DNA of 25,133 bases from Bordetella parapertussis (lineage in GTDB: Bacteria; Pseudomonadota; Gammaproteobacteria; Burkholderiales; Burkholderiaceae_B): assembly GCA_945862495.1 (NCBI GenBank), contig CAMAYM010000034.1:1-25133 (forward strand), in the 5' to 3' direction. The notes under the pieces were generated by a model, which saw only the letters and a list, made by a program, of their open reading frames with translations, made no database searches and was not told the DNA's origin. Position numbers and translations under genes: made by a program. This document shows, one piece after another, positions 8,045 to 14,986 of the stretch. How positions within the stretch are numbered: the stretch's first letter is position 1; each line of letters begins with the position of its first letter.

Positions 8045-8809
8045 ATGATTGATCTTGGCGTCAATATTGATCACGTCGCAACGCTGCGACAACAGCGTCA
8101 CACGATTTATCCCGACCCAATCAAAGCGGCCTTGCTTGCCGAGGATGCTGGTGCCGATCTCATTACCCTACATTTGCGTGAGGACAGGCGCCATATTCAG
8201 GACGCGGATGTGTTCGCTCTGCGGCCGCAGTTGCGCACGCGTATGAATCTGGAGTGTGCGATTACGCCTGAAATGTTGGCGATTGCGTGCAAAGTGGTCC
8301 CGCAAGATGTCTGTCTCGTGCCCGAAAAGCGTACTGAGCTGACTACTGAAGGTGGGTTAGATGTGGTGGGCGGGTTTGCGACCGTGAAAGCGGCTGTCGA
8401 GCAGCTTCAGGCAAGCGGCATTCGCGTGTCTTTGTTTATTGATCCGGATGCGCGACAGATCGCGGCTGCGGTTGACACAGGTGCGACCGTGATCGAACTC
8501 CATACGGGTGCGTATGCAGAGGCTAAAACCAAAGAACAGGCTGCGGCCGAGGTCATCCGTTTGCAAAAAGCCATTGCGGTGGCGGTTTCTCAGGGTTTGC
8601 GCACGAATGCAGGCCATGGATTGCATTTTGGTAATGTCGCGCCGATCGCTGCACTCCCTGGTATTGCTGAACTCAATATTGGCCATGCCATCGTAGCCCA
8701 AGCAATATTTGATGGCTGGGAAAACACCATCCGTAACTTCAAAGCATGCATGATTGAGGCAAGATTAAACGCACAACGAGGTATCTCGTTGCCAACGCTT
8801 AAAAATTAA
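8045..8809 (+). CDS. pdxJ: Pyridoxine 5'-phosphate synthase
   Basis: Condenses 1-deoxy-D-xylulose 5-phosphate with 3-amino-2-oxopropyl phosphate to give pyridoxine 5'-phosphate, the last ring-closing step of DXP-dependent vitamin B6 synthesis. The 254-residue TIM barrel has the N-terminal GVNIDHVATLRQQR, the active-site LHLREDRRHI (His near 43 and 50), NLECA (Glu near 70) and TNAGHGL (His) blocks, matching E. coli His45, Glu72 and His193 by position. I chose ATG 8045 because the 13 codons before it (from 8006) are not family-like. acpS starts 12 bases after its stop, the classical pdxJ-acpS pairing. Confidence 0.96.
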   Translation: MIDLGVNIDHVATLRQQRHTIYPDPIKAALLAEDAGADLITLHLREDRRHIQDADVFALRPQLRTRMNLECAITPEMLAIACKVVPQDVCLVPEKRTELTTEGGLDVVGGFATVKAAVEQLQASGIRVSLFIDPDARQIAAAVDTGATVIELHTGAYAEAKTKEQAAAEVIRLQKAIAVAVSQGLRTNAGHGLHFGNVAPIAALPGIAELNIGHAIVAQAIFDGWENTIRNFKACMIEARLNAQRGISLPTLKN

Positions 8810-8821
8810 AGGTAGGTCGAC

Positions 8822-9256
8822 TTGGGTGCAATCGCAGGCATTGGCATGGATCTGGTCAAGATGGATCGTATCGATCGGGCTTGGCTGCGTCATCCCGAAC
8901 GATTTCCAGAAAAAATTTTGGGTGAGGATGAGTTGCGCGTGTTTAAAGCACGCGCTGCTCGTGATCGTAGCCGTGGTGTCCGATACTTGGCGACACGTTT
9001 TGCTGCCAAGGAAGCCTTTTCAAAAGCAGTGGGTCTTGGGATGCGGATGCCTATGTGGTGGACGCGTATGCAAACTTTAAATGTGAAGGGTGGACGACCG
9101 ACTGTTGTGCTATCGGGGCCGTTAGCCCTATGGTATGCGTCGCGTTTTGGACCCGCCCATGTGTCGCTTACAGACGAATCAGAGTATGGCGCAGCTTACG
9201 TAGTAGTTGAAACCCGTCAAGATGCGTCACTCAATACAAATATTTCCGGAGAGTAA
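8822..9256 (+). CDS. acpS: Holo-[acyl-carrier-protein] synthase
   Basis: Transfers 4'-phosphopantetheine from CoA to a serine of acyl carrier protein. The 144-residue product has the two magnesium-site blocks of the family, GIGMDLV near the N-terminus and RFAAKEAFSKA in the middle. The start is a TTG at 8822, preceded by a purine-rich AAAGGTAGG at about 5-6 bases. The only nearby ATG would remove the N-terminal strand and part of the GIGMDL motif, so TTG is preferred. The stop TAA shares a base with the first ATG of nagZ, so the genes are coupled. The C-terminal 12 residues (DASLNTNISGE) extend beyond the core. Confidence 0.94.
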   Translation: MGAIAGIGMDLVKMDRIDRAWLRHPERFPEKILGEDELRVFKARAARDRSRGVRYLATRFAAKEAFSKAVGLGMRMPMWWTRMQTLNVKGGRPTVVLSGPLALWYASRFGPAHVSLTDESEYGAAYVVVETRQDASLNTNISGE

Positions 9257-10320
9257 TGATGATGACTGAAGCAAGCAGACCCTCTATTCCTCGAGGCCCT
9301 TTGGTGGTCGATGTCGCAGGAACTGTCATGACGGCCGCAGAAGAGGCGCGATTGCTTCATCCGCTAGTGGGTGGCGTCATTCTTTTTACGCGCAATTTCA
9401 CCTCACGTAAACAGCTCGTCGCCTTGACTAAGCGGATTCATGATCTTCGCATGCCAAGCTTATTGATTGCGGTCGATCATGAAGGCGGTCGTGTGCAGCG
9501 ATTTCTTACAGATGGCTTTACGACATTGCCTTCAATGCGAAGCCTAGGCGTTGCGTGGCTCAAGGATCCCATGAACGCGATGCGCATGGCAACAGATGTT
9601 GGCTATGTGTTGGGTGCCGAATTGCGTGCCTGTGGTGTCGACTTAAGCTTTACGCCCGTCCTCGATTTGGATTTTGGTGTGAGCAGCGTCATCGGGGATC
9701 GCGCTTTTGATGGAGATCCGCGTGTCGTTGCAATGCTCGCGCGTGCCCTGTCCCAAGGACTCGCCCAAGCTGGAATGGGGGCGTGTGGCAAACACTTTCC
9801 AGGTCATGGTGCCGTTGCGGCAGATTCTCATCATGCCGTTCCACGCGATACACGCCCACTGAAAAAAATCTTAGAGCATGATGCGGCACCCTATGAGTGG
9901 CTTGGCGACCAAGTTATCCCTTCTGTCATGCCTGCGCATGTCATTTACACAAAAGTAGATCCTATGCCAGCTGGATTTTCGGCAAAGTGGATAAAGGAGA
10001 TTTTGCGTAACAAACTCCGTTATAACGGTGTGGTTTTTTCAGACGATCTCACCATGGAGGGCGCAGCGGTTGCGGGGGACATTCTGGCGCGTGCGCGTGC
10101 GGCACTGAATGCAGGTTGTGACATGGCGTTGGTCTGTAATCGCCCTGATTTGGCGGATGATCTACTTTCGCGTCTCAATTGGAAGTCAACACGTGACTCG
10201 CTTGCACGTATTGAGCGTTTGATGCCCAAAACAGATGCCCCAGACTGGAAGTCTCTTCAAAAGCAATTGGCTTATCTTGAGGCCTTGAAATCGGTACAAG
10301 CGCTGCATGAGCGAGCCTGA
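9256..10320 (+). CDS. nagZ: Beta-N-acetylhexosaminidase (cell-wall recycling, GH3)
   Basis: Cytoplasmic glycosidase that removes N-acetylglucosamine from anhydro-muropeptides. The protein of about 350 residues has AVDHEGGRVQR, the catalytic-loop signature KHFPGHGAVAADSHH (about 179-193) and FSDDLTMEGA near 261-270, which contains the nucleophile Asp. Three ATG codons run in tandem (9256, 9259, 9262). GGAGAG at 9247-9252 is spaced best for the second or third, so the true protein may be one or two residues shorter. The first ATG overlaps the acpS stop. The 3' end overlaps uvrC by 14 bases in another frame. Confidence 0.95.
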   Translation: MMMTEASRPSIPRGPLVVDVAGTVMTAAEEARLLHPLVGGVILFTRNFTSRKQLVALTKRIHDLRMPSLLIAVDHEGGRVQRFLTDGFTTLPSMRSLGVAWLKDPMNAMRMATDVGYVLGAELRACGVDLSFTPVLDLDFGVSSVIGDRAFDGDPRVVAMLARALSQGLAQAGMGACGKHFPGHGAVAADSHHAVPRDTRPLKKILEHDAAPYEWLGDQVIPSVMPAHVIYTKVDPMPAGFSAKWIKEILRNKLRYNGVVFSDDLTMEGAAVAGDILARARAALNAGCDMALVCNRPDLADDLLSRLNWKSTRDSLARIERLMPKTDAPDWKSLQKQLAYLEALKSVQALHERA

Positions 10321-12142
10321 GTCCAGCGCTTTTGATATTAAGGCGTTTCTCGCGCAACTGCCGCATTTGCCTGGTGTTTATCGGCATATTGATGCGTCAG
10401 ACGAGGTCCTGTACGTCGGTAAAGCACGCGACTTAAAAAAGAGGGTGTCGTCCTATTTTCAAAAGACACCCTCCAGTCCGCGTATTGGCCATATGGTGGC
10501 GCGTGTTGTCCGCATAGAAGTCACCGTCACGCGCTCTGAGGCTGAGGCGCTGATTTTAGAAAACAATCTCATCAAGTCTTTACGCCCTCGTTACAACATC
10601 TTGTTTCGAGATGACAAGTCTTATCCTTATTTGATGCTGTCTGGTCATGTGGCCCCGCGCATTGCGTATTACCGAGGCTCCACGCAAAAAAAAGGGCAGT
10701 TTTTTGGACCCTATCCGAGTGCGTGGGCCGTGCGTGAAACCATCCAAATTTTGCAAAAAGTGTTTCGCCTTCGGACGTGTGAAGACACTGTTTACGCCAA
10801 CCGTTCCAGGCCTTGTCTGCTGCATCAGATTGGTCGTTGTTCTGCGCCTTGCGTCGATGAAATTTCACCAGAGGATTATGCCGCAGATGCGACGCGTGCT
10901 GCACGATTTTTAAATGGTGAAACGCAAGAAATTATGGGCGATATCGAGCAGCGGATGCAAAGTGCCGCTGAGGCGCTTGAGTTTGAACAGGCTGCTTTAC
11001 TGCGTGATCAAATGGGCGCGCTTGCAAAAGTTTTGCATCAGCAGACGATGGAGGACTCAGACCAGAGCGACACAGATATCATAGTGGTGGCATCGTCTGG
11101 TGGCAAAGTGTGTGTCAACCTCGCCATGGTGCGGGGTGGGCGGCATTTAGGAGACCGCGCTTTTTTCCCGACCCATACCGATGGTGACTCCAGCGCAGAG
11201 GTGCTGGAGATTTTTATTGCGCAACACTATGTGGATCATCCTTTACCCGCAGCCATCGTCGGGTCGCATGCGTTACCAGATGCAGCGTTGATTGATCTCA
11301 TTGCGGAGTCCAAATCAACGAAGTCTCGCTTTATAAGTCGCCCTCAGGGGGTGCGTAGAGCGTGGCTAGAACAGGCGACGCGCAATGCAGAAATGGCACT
11401 TGGGAGTGCGTTGTTAGAGACAGGTGCACGAAGCGCGCGCACCTTGGCGCTCGCTGAGGCGCTTGATCTTGATACGGATCCTGTTGCGCTCGAGGCCCTG
11501 CATATTGAATGCTTTGATATTAGTCACACCGCAGGCGAAGCAACGCAAGCCTCCTGTGTCATCTATTCAAGTCACGTCATGCAGCCCTCACTCTATCGCC
11601 GCTATAACATTGCGGGTATTACTCCCGGTGATGATTATGCGGCGATGCGGCAGGTACTCACCCGAAGGTTTGGCAAAGTCGCGGACGGAGAAGCCCAAAT
11701 GCCAGGTTTGGTGTTGATCGACGGTGGCAAAGGGCAGGTTGAAATCGCCCGTCAGGTGTTTGCTGAGCTGGGGTTGGATACTGAGGTGTTAGTTGGGGTT
11801 GCGAAAGGTGATCGTCGTAAGGTTGGACTGGAAACCTTGATTTTCCCGGATGATCGCGCTCCGCTCGTGTTAGGTGAGGCTTCTGCCGCCTTGATGCTGA
11901 TTGCGCAAATTCGAGATGAGGCGCATCGCTTTGCCATTACTGGAATGCGCGCCAAACGCGCGAAAGCACGCAATGTGTCGCGCTTAGAGGATATTGATGG
12001 AATTGGGGCGAAGCGCCGTCAGCGGCTCTTGGCACGCTTTGGCGGGTTTAGTGGCGTTGCCAATGCCAGCATCGAAGACTTAGCCTCGGTGGAAGGGATC
12101 TCCCCTGAGTTGGCAGAGCGTATCTACTTTTCTCTTCGCTAA
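10307..12142 (+). CDS. uvrC: Excinuclease ABC subunit C
   Basis: Dual-incision nuclease of nucleotide excision repair. The 611 residues show all domains in order: the GIY-YIG nuclease (PGVYRHID...LYVGKARDLKKR, residues about 21-46), a Cys-rich segment (RPCLLHQIGRCSAPC), the UVR helix pair that binds UvrB (near ALEFEQAALLRDQM), the RNase H-like C-terminal nuclease (FDISHTAGEATQ and LVLIDGGKGQ) and a terminal helix-hairpin-helix pair (EDIDGIGAKRRQ and ASVEGISPELAE). Length is normal. The start ATG lies inside the end of nagZ with no good ribosome binding site, pointing to translational coupling. pgsA follows after 17 bases, the common uvrC-pgsA pair. Confidence 0.97.
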   Translation: MSEPESSAFDIKAFLAQLPHLPGVYRHIDASDEVLYVGKARDLKKRVSSYFQKTPSSPRIGHMVARVVRIEVTVTRSEAEALILENNLIKSLRPRYNILFRDDKSYPYLMLSGHVAPRIAYYRGSTQKKGQFFGPYPSAWAVRETIQILQKVFRLRTCEDTVYANRSRPCLLHQIGRCSAPCVDEISPEDYAADATRAARFLNGETQEIMGDIEQRMQSAAEALEFEQAALLRDQMGALAKVLHQQTMEDSDQSDTDIIVVASSGGKVCVNLAMVRGGRHLGDRAFFPTHTDGDSSAEVLEIFIAQHYVDHPLPAAIVGSHALPDAALIDLIAESKSTKSRFISRPQGVRRAWLEQATRNAEMALGSALLETGARSARTLALAEALDLDTDPVALEALHIECFDISHTAGEATQASCVIYSSHVMQPSLYRRYNIAGITPGDDYAAMRQVLTRRFGKVADGEAQMPGLVLIDGGKGQVEIARQVFAELGLDTEVLVGVAKGDRRKVGLETLIFPDDRAPLVLGEASAALMLIAQIRDEAHRFAITGMRAKRAKARNVSRLEDIDGIGAKRRQRLLARFGGFSGVANASIEDLASVEGISPELAERIYFSLR

Positions 12143-12159
12143 CTGGGTTAGCATAGCGT

Positions 12160-12738
12160 ATGCCTATAAATATCCCCATCATCCTGACATGGCTGCGCAT
12201 CGCCATGATTCCGCTCCTCGTCGGGCTTTACTACTTGCCCGAGGCTTGGATGAGCGTTGCTGCGCGTGACACCACGGCAAGTCTGGCTTTTATTTTTGCT
12301 GCCTTAACCGACTGGTTTGATGGTTGGCTTGCGCGCCGTTGGAACCAGACCTCGTCATTCGGAGCTTTTTTGGATCCCGTCGCAGACAAACTGATGGTGT
12401 CTGCTGCGCTGCTCGTCTTGCTGAATCTTGATCGCGTCGACGTCATGATTGCGTTGATCATTATCGGTCGCGAAATCACGATTTCGGCTTTGCGCGAATG
12501 GATGGCGCAGATTGGCGCGAGCGCAAGTGTGGCCGTGCATTGGCTTGGAAAATTCAAGACAGCTGCTCAGATGATTGCGATTCCTTGTTTGCTTTATTAC
12601 GATACGCTTGCTGGCATACCTTTTGCTGCGATCGGTCGTGTGTTGATTGTTATCGCAGCGATTTTGACTGTCTGGTCGATGTTGTACTACCTCAGGCGTG
12701 CATGGCCTGTGATCCGCGAAAAGACCGCAAAAGATTAA
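12160..12738 (+). CDS. pgsA: CDP-diacylglycerol-glycerol-3-phosphate 3-phosphatidyltransferase
   Basis: Membrane enzyme making phosphatidylglycerol-phosphate, the committed step to phosphatidylglycerol and cardiolipin. The 192 residues carry the complete CDP-alcohol phosphatidyltransferase signature with correct spacing: D51, D54-G55, A58-R59, G68, D72 and D76. Around it are about six hydrophobic helices. The start MPINIPIILTWLRI is typical for the family. It is the last gene of the pdxJ-pgsA run and is followed at once by a terminator hairpin. In related genomes a tRNA cluster often follows pgsA; none is present here. Confidence 0.95.
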   Translation: MPINIPIILTWLRIAMIPLLVGLYYLPEAWMSVAARDTTASLAFIFAALTDWFDGWLARRWNQTSSFGAFLDPVADKLMVSAALLVLLNLDRVDVMIALIIIGREITISALREWMAQIGASASVAVHWLGKFKTAAQMIAIPCLLYYDTLAGIPFAAIGRVLIVIAAILTVWSMLYYLRRAWPVIREKTAKD

Positions 12739-12767
12739 AGCCTGGGTTGTTCTTTCCCAGGTTATTT
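12739..12767 (+). terminator. Intrinsic terminator after pgsA
   Basis: Stem AGCCTGGG / CCCAGGTT (one G-U pair) with a 9-base loop, then TTATTT. It starts directly after the pgsA stop and separates it from the convergent queF, which ends at 12781. The T-run is short, so strength is uncertain. Confidence 0.7.
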
Positions 12768-12780
12768 CCCCATCAGTGAC

Positions 12781-13626
12781 CTATTGCTGCGCGCTTCTCT
12801 GAAGGGCGGGTGCCGGCATTCCTGGTGTCGCACGCCAAGGGTTGATGTCTAAGCCTCCACGACGGGTGTAGCGCGCATAAACCGATAGCTTTTGCGGCTT
12901 GCACTTTGCCATAATGTCCTGAAAAATCGTCTCAACACATTGCTCGTGAAACCCATTGTGCATCCGGAAAGAAACGATATATTTCAACAGCCCTGCATGA
13001 TCAATTTGATGGCCGGTATAGTCAATTTTGACGCAGGCCCAGTCGGGCTGGGATGTCACCGGACAGTTAGACTTGAGCAGTCTGGAAAAAAGGGATTCGA
13101 CGACGATGTGAGGTATCCCAGATTGATTGAGGGCCAGAGAAAGCAGATTTGCATTCGGCTCGTAGCAATCGATCGTGAGTGACTGCGAGTCCAAATCAAT
13201 CCCGTCAAACTCTTTGATTTGCAAGGCTGCAAAATCCTTAGGGAGAATCAGCTCCACGTCAACCTGAGCACCTGCAGCGTGAGACAAGTCAAGGCGCAGT
13301 GTGTCAAGCATGCGTTCAGTTGAAGCAAAGGCGGCTTGGTTGAAACTGTTTAAGTACAGTTTCAGTGATTTGGACTCAATAATGTTGGGGCTTTGACAGT
13401 CGACTTTTAGCCGCAATATGGCAACCTGAGGCATCCCCTGAGGGGTGAGCCAAGACATCTCGTAGGCGTTCCACAAATCCCAGCCCATAAAAGGCAAGGT
13501 TCCCGACTGAATGCCGAGCTGTAGGCGTGCCTCTGCTCGTGCAATCGGGAAAAGAAGTGTCGGGTCATAAACTGTTGGATAGGCAACATCCTGACCAAGA
13601 GGTAGATCGCGCTGTGGCAGCTTCAT
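12781..13626 (-). CDS. queF: NADPH-dependent 7-cyano-7-deazaguanine reductase
   Basis: Reduces the nitrile preQ0 to the amine preQ1 in queuosine synthesis. The 281-residue length is that of the bimodular (E. coli YqcD-like) class with two tandem T-folds. Visible are the QueF motif ESKSLKLYLNS (about 84-94), the catalytic SNCPVTSQPDW with Cys188 and Asp195, and FHEQC with His227 and Glu228, all at E. coli-like spacing. It is transcribed away from the cco genes. Its start codon is less than 40 bases from the FNR box at 13664-13677, so that site could also affect queF expression. I see no preQ1 riboswitch in the short leader. Confidence 0.95.
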   Translation of the reverse strand: MKLPQRDLPLGQDVAYPTVYDPTLLFPIARAEARLQLGIQSGTLPFMGWDLWNAYEMSWLTPQGMPQVAILRLKVDCQSPNIIESKSLKLYLNSFNQAAFASTERMLDTLRLDLSHAAGAQVDVELILPKDFAALQIKEFDGIDLDSQSLTIDCYEPNANLLSLALNQSGIPHIVVESLFSRLLKSNCPVTSQPDWACVKIDYTGHQIDHAGLLKYIVSFRMHNGFHEQCVETIFQDIMAKCKPQKLSVYARYTRRGGLDINPWRATPGMPAPALQRSAQQ

Positions 13627-13663
13627 CAGATAACAACAAGAAAATAAACTCGATTTTACCTAG

Positions 13664-13677
13664 TTGATCTAAATCAA
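13664..13677 (+). promoter_or_regulatory. FNR box upstream of the ccoI-like gene
   Basis: TTGATCTAAATCAA is a perfect match to TTGAT-N4-ATCAA. Its centre (13670.5) is 33 bases upstream of the centre of the -10 element TAGAAT at 13701-13706, the geometry of class II FNR-activated promoters. The regulator at 23147-23872 has the matching recognition helix. Confidence 0.85.
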
Positions 13678-13700
13678 GGCGTTGATACACCTACACCGCC

Positions 13701-13706
13701 TAGAAT
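13701..13706 (+). promoter_or_regulatory. -10 element of the FNR-dependent ccoI-like promoter
   Basis: TAGAAT matches TATAAT at five of six bases. The expected transcription start is about 13712-13714, only 2-4 bases before the ATG at 13716, implying a leaderless or nearly leaderless mRNA. Confidence 0.6.
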
Positions 13707-13715
13707 TTGTTCACT

Positions 13716-14681
13716 ATGGCCAAATCAATTTTCGCACTCAATCGACCTTTGACACCCACCGAAATGAGTGATCGCAGGCGCAGCCTTGTCCGATTGGGCT
13801 TGGCCTGGCTCGCCATGATGCAAGTCATGATGTTTGCGTTACCAGGATATTTGAGGATTGAAGCGGGCCCGAACGATAGCCTCGAGGTGTTGGATTGGGC
13901 CATTTTTCTGATGAACTGGGCTAGCTTGGCGCTCACTGTGCCAGTGGTGATGTATGCAGCTTGGCCAGTGTGGCAAGGTGTAGGGCGCGCGTTCTCTGAG
14001 CGCCGTGTCACGATGGATATCCCCGTTGCAACGAGTATGGTGGCTGCTTTTATTCCAAGTGCGATCGCAACCCTATCCGGTCATGGCGAGGTGTATTTTG
14101 ATTCCGTGACCATGTTTATCGCTTTTCTGTTGACGGCGCGTTATTTTGAAACGCGTGCGAAACAGTCTGTTGAAGCGGCACAGGGTGGCGCACAACTCGA
14201 TGCATATTGTCGACCTTTAATGGTTCAATCCGATCGCGTTGCGACTGTGTTTATTCTGGTTCAGTTGGGGTTCGCATTTCTGATTTCCTTGTATTGGTGG
14301 CAGACGCAACCTGAGCATGCACTGTCTGTGTTGGTGGCCTTGCTTGTGATGAGTTGCCCGTGCGCGCTTGCACTTGCTGCCCCGATGTCCTTTGCGGCGA
14401 CGCATGTTAGTTTGGCCGCTTATCCAAATATGTCTGATGCTCAACGTCATGCACTGTTTGTCCGTACTCGCCGTGTGACACGGCAGAATCTTTACGGTTC
14501 GCTGGGTTGGCATGTGCTGACTATGCCTTTAGCCGCAGTCGGATGGGTCACACCTTGGTTGGCAGCATTGTTGATGTTTATTTCTTCTATGGCTGTTGTG
14601 ATCAATGCATGGCGCCTGTATGCGATTCCCGCGGATGCTGACCAGGCTCAAATTCCCCGAGTATTTCAACCTAATACTTAG
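13716..14681 (+). CDS. CcoI-like P1B-ATPase membrane core lacking all cytoplasmic domains ('headless' CcoI)
   Basis: 321 residues from ATG 13716 align by eye with the membrane part of CcoI, the copper-exporting P-type ATPase needed for cbb3 oxidase assembly. Eight hydrophobic helices are present: about 23-45, 58-82, 99-119, 126-144, 177-195, 201-225, 258-276 and 281-302. Family blocks include MMQVMMFALPGYL, GHGEVYFDSVTMF, the metal-binding SCPCALALAAP (CPC 214-216), and MFISS plus VINAWRL in the last helix. Missing are the N-terminal metal-binding domain, the actuator domain (TGES; only about 32 residues at 145-176) and the phosphorylation/nucleotide domain (DKTG, GDGxND; only about 28 residues at 229-256). 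Full CcoI is about 750-830 residues. The frame is intact, so it is not an obvious decaying pseudogene. A TTG at 13707 or ATG at 13764 are alternative starts. Pump activity is not expected; a copper-handling or assembly role is inference. Confidence 0.8.
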   Translation: MAKSIFALNRPLTPTEMSDRRRSLVRLGLAWLAMMQVMMFALPGYLRIEAGPNDSLEVLDWAIFLMNWASLALTVPVVMYAAWPVWQGVGRAFSERRVTMDIPVATSMVAAFIPSAIATLSGHGEVYFDSVTMFIAFLLTARYFETRAKQSVEAAQGGAQLDAYCRPLMVQSDRVATVFILVQLGFAFLISLYWWQTQPEHALSVLVALLVMSCPCALALAAPMSFAATHVSLAAYPNMSDAQRHALFVRTRRVTRQNLYGSLGWHVLTMPLAAVGWVTPWLAALLMFISSMAVVINAWRLYAIPADADQAQIPRVFQPNT

Positions 14682-14881
14682 TGGCGGGCGTTGCTTTGGA
14701 AATTCTTTATATGCTCCTTCCTCTGTCACTAGCCATCATTGCGCTAGTGGGCGGCATGTTGTGGTGGGCTGTTTTTTCGGGCCAGTATGACGATCCCGAT
14801 GCGGGGAGTCAGTCGATTTTACTCGATGACGATCGGACGACCGATGTTATTGCAAACTTGTCAAAGCCAGATCGCACCTAA
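14681..14881 (+). CDS. ccoS: Cbb3-type oxidase assembly protein CcoS
   Basis: Small single-helix protein of the CcoS/FixS family, needed for cofactor insertion into cbb3 oxidase in studied species. The core EILYMLLPLSL, the GxxWWAVFSGQYDD helix-exit motif and the acidic ILLDDD tail are family hallmarks. The reading frame opens with GTG at 14681, sharing its first G with the TAG stop of the ccoI-like gene. The family normally begins MEILY, which corresponds to a TTG at 14696 here, so the true start may be either (66 or 61 residues). The tight overlap with the ccoI-like gene implies co-translation and argues that the upstream frame is kept open by selection. Confidence 0.9.
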   Translation: MAGVALEILYMLLPLSLAIIALVGGMLWWAVFSGQYDDPDAGSQSILLDDDRTTDVIANLSKPDRT

Positions 14882-14908
14882 TTTAGTTCGATCAAAATTT
14901 AGTCGGAT

Positions 14909-14922
14909 TTGATTTGGATCAA
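14909..14922 (+). promoter_or_regulatory. FNR box upstream of ccoN
   Basis: TTGATTTGGATCAA is a perfect TTGAT-N4-ATCAA site. Its centre (14915.5) is 32 bases from the centre of the -10-like CATGAT (14945-14950), a class II position. It lies in the gap between ccoS and ccoN, giving ccoNOQP its own oxygen-responsive promoter. Confidence 0.9.
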
Positions 14923-14944
14923 ATGCCAGTCTGTTTTGTTTTGG

Positions 14945-14950
14945 CATGAT
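14945..14950 (+). promoter_or_regulatory. -10 element of the ccoN promoter
   Basis: CATGAT (four of six consensus bases) at the spacing expected from the FNR box. The predicted start is near 14957, giving a leader of about 30 bases with AAGGAA ahead of ccoN. Confidence 0.6.
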
Positions 14951-14986
14951 GGCACGGTCGGGAAATATATCTAATAAGGAAATAAC

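Noticed and set aside
12739..12780. tRNA gene expected after pgsA in related genomes
   Set aside because: The gap holds only a terminator hairpin, with no cloverleaf and no TTCGA-type T-loop.
13707..14881. Possibility that the CcoI-like gene is a normal CcoI broken by frameshifts
   Set aside because: The inter-helix stretches are too short in any frame to hold an actuator or P/N domain (about 96 and 84 bases). No DKTG, TGES or GDGxND codons are found in the other frames, so the domains are absent and not shifted.
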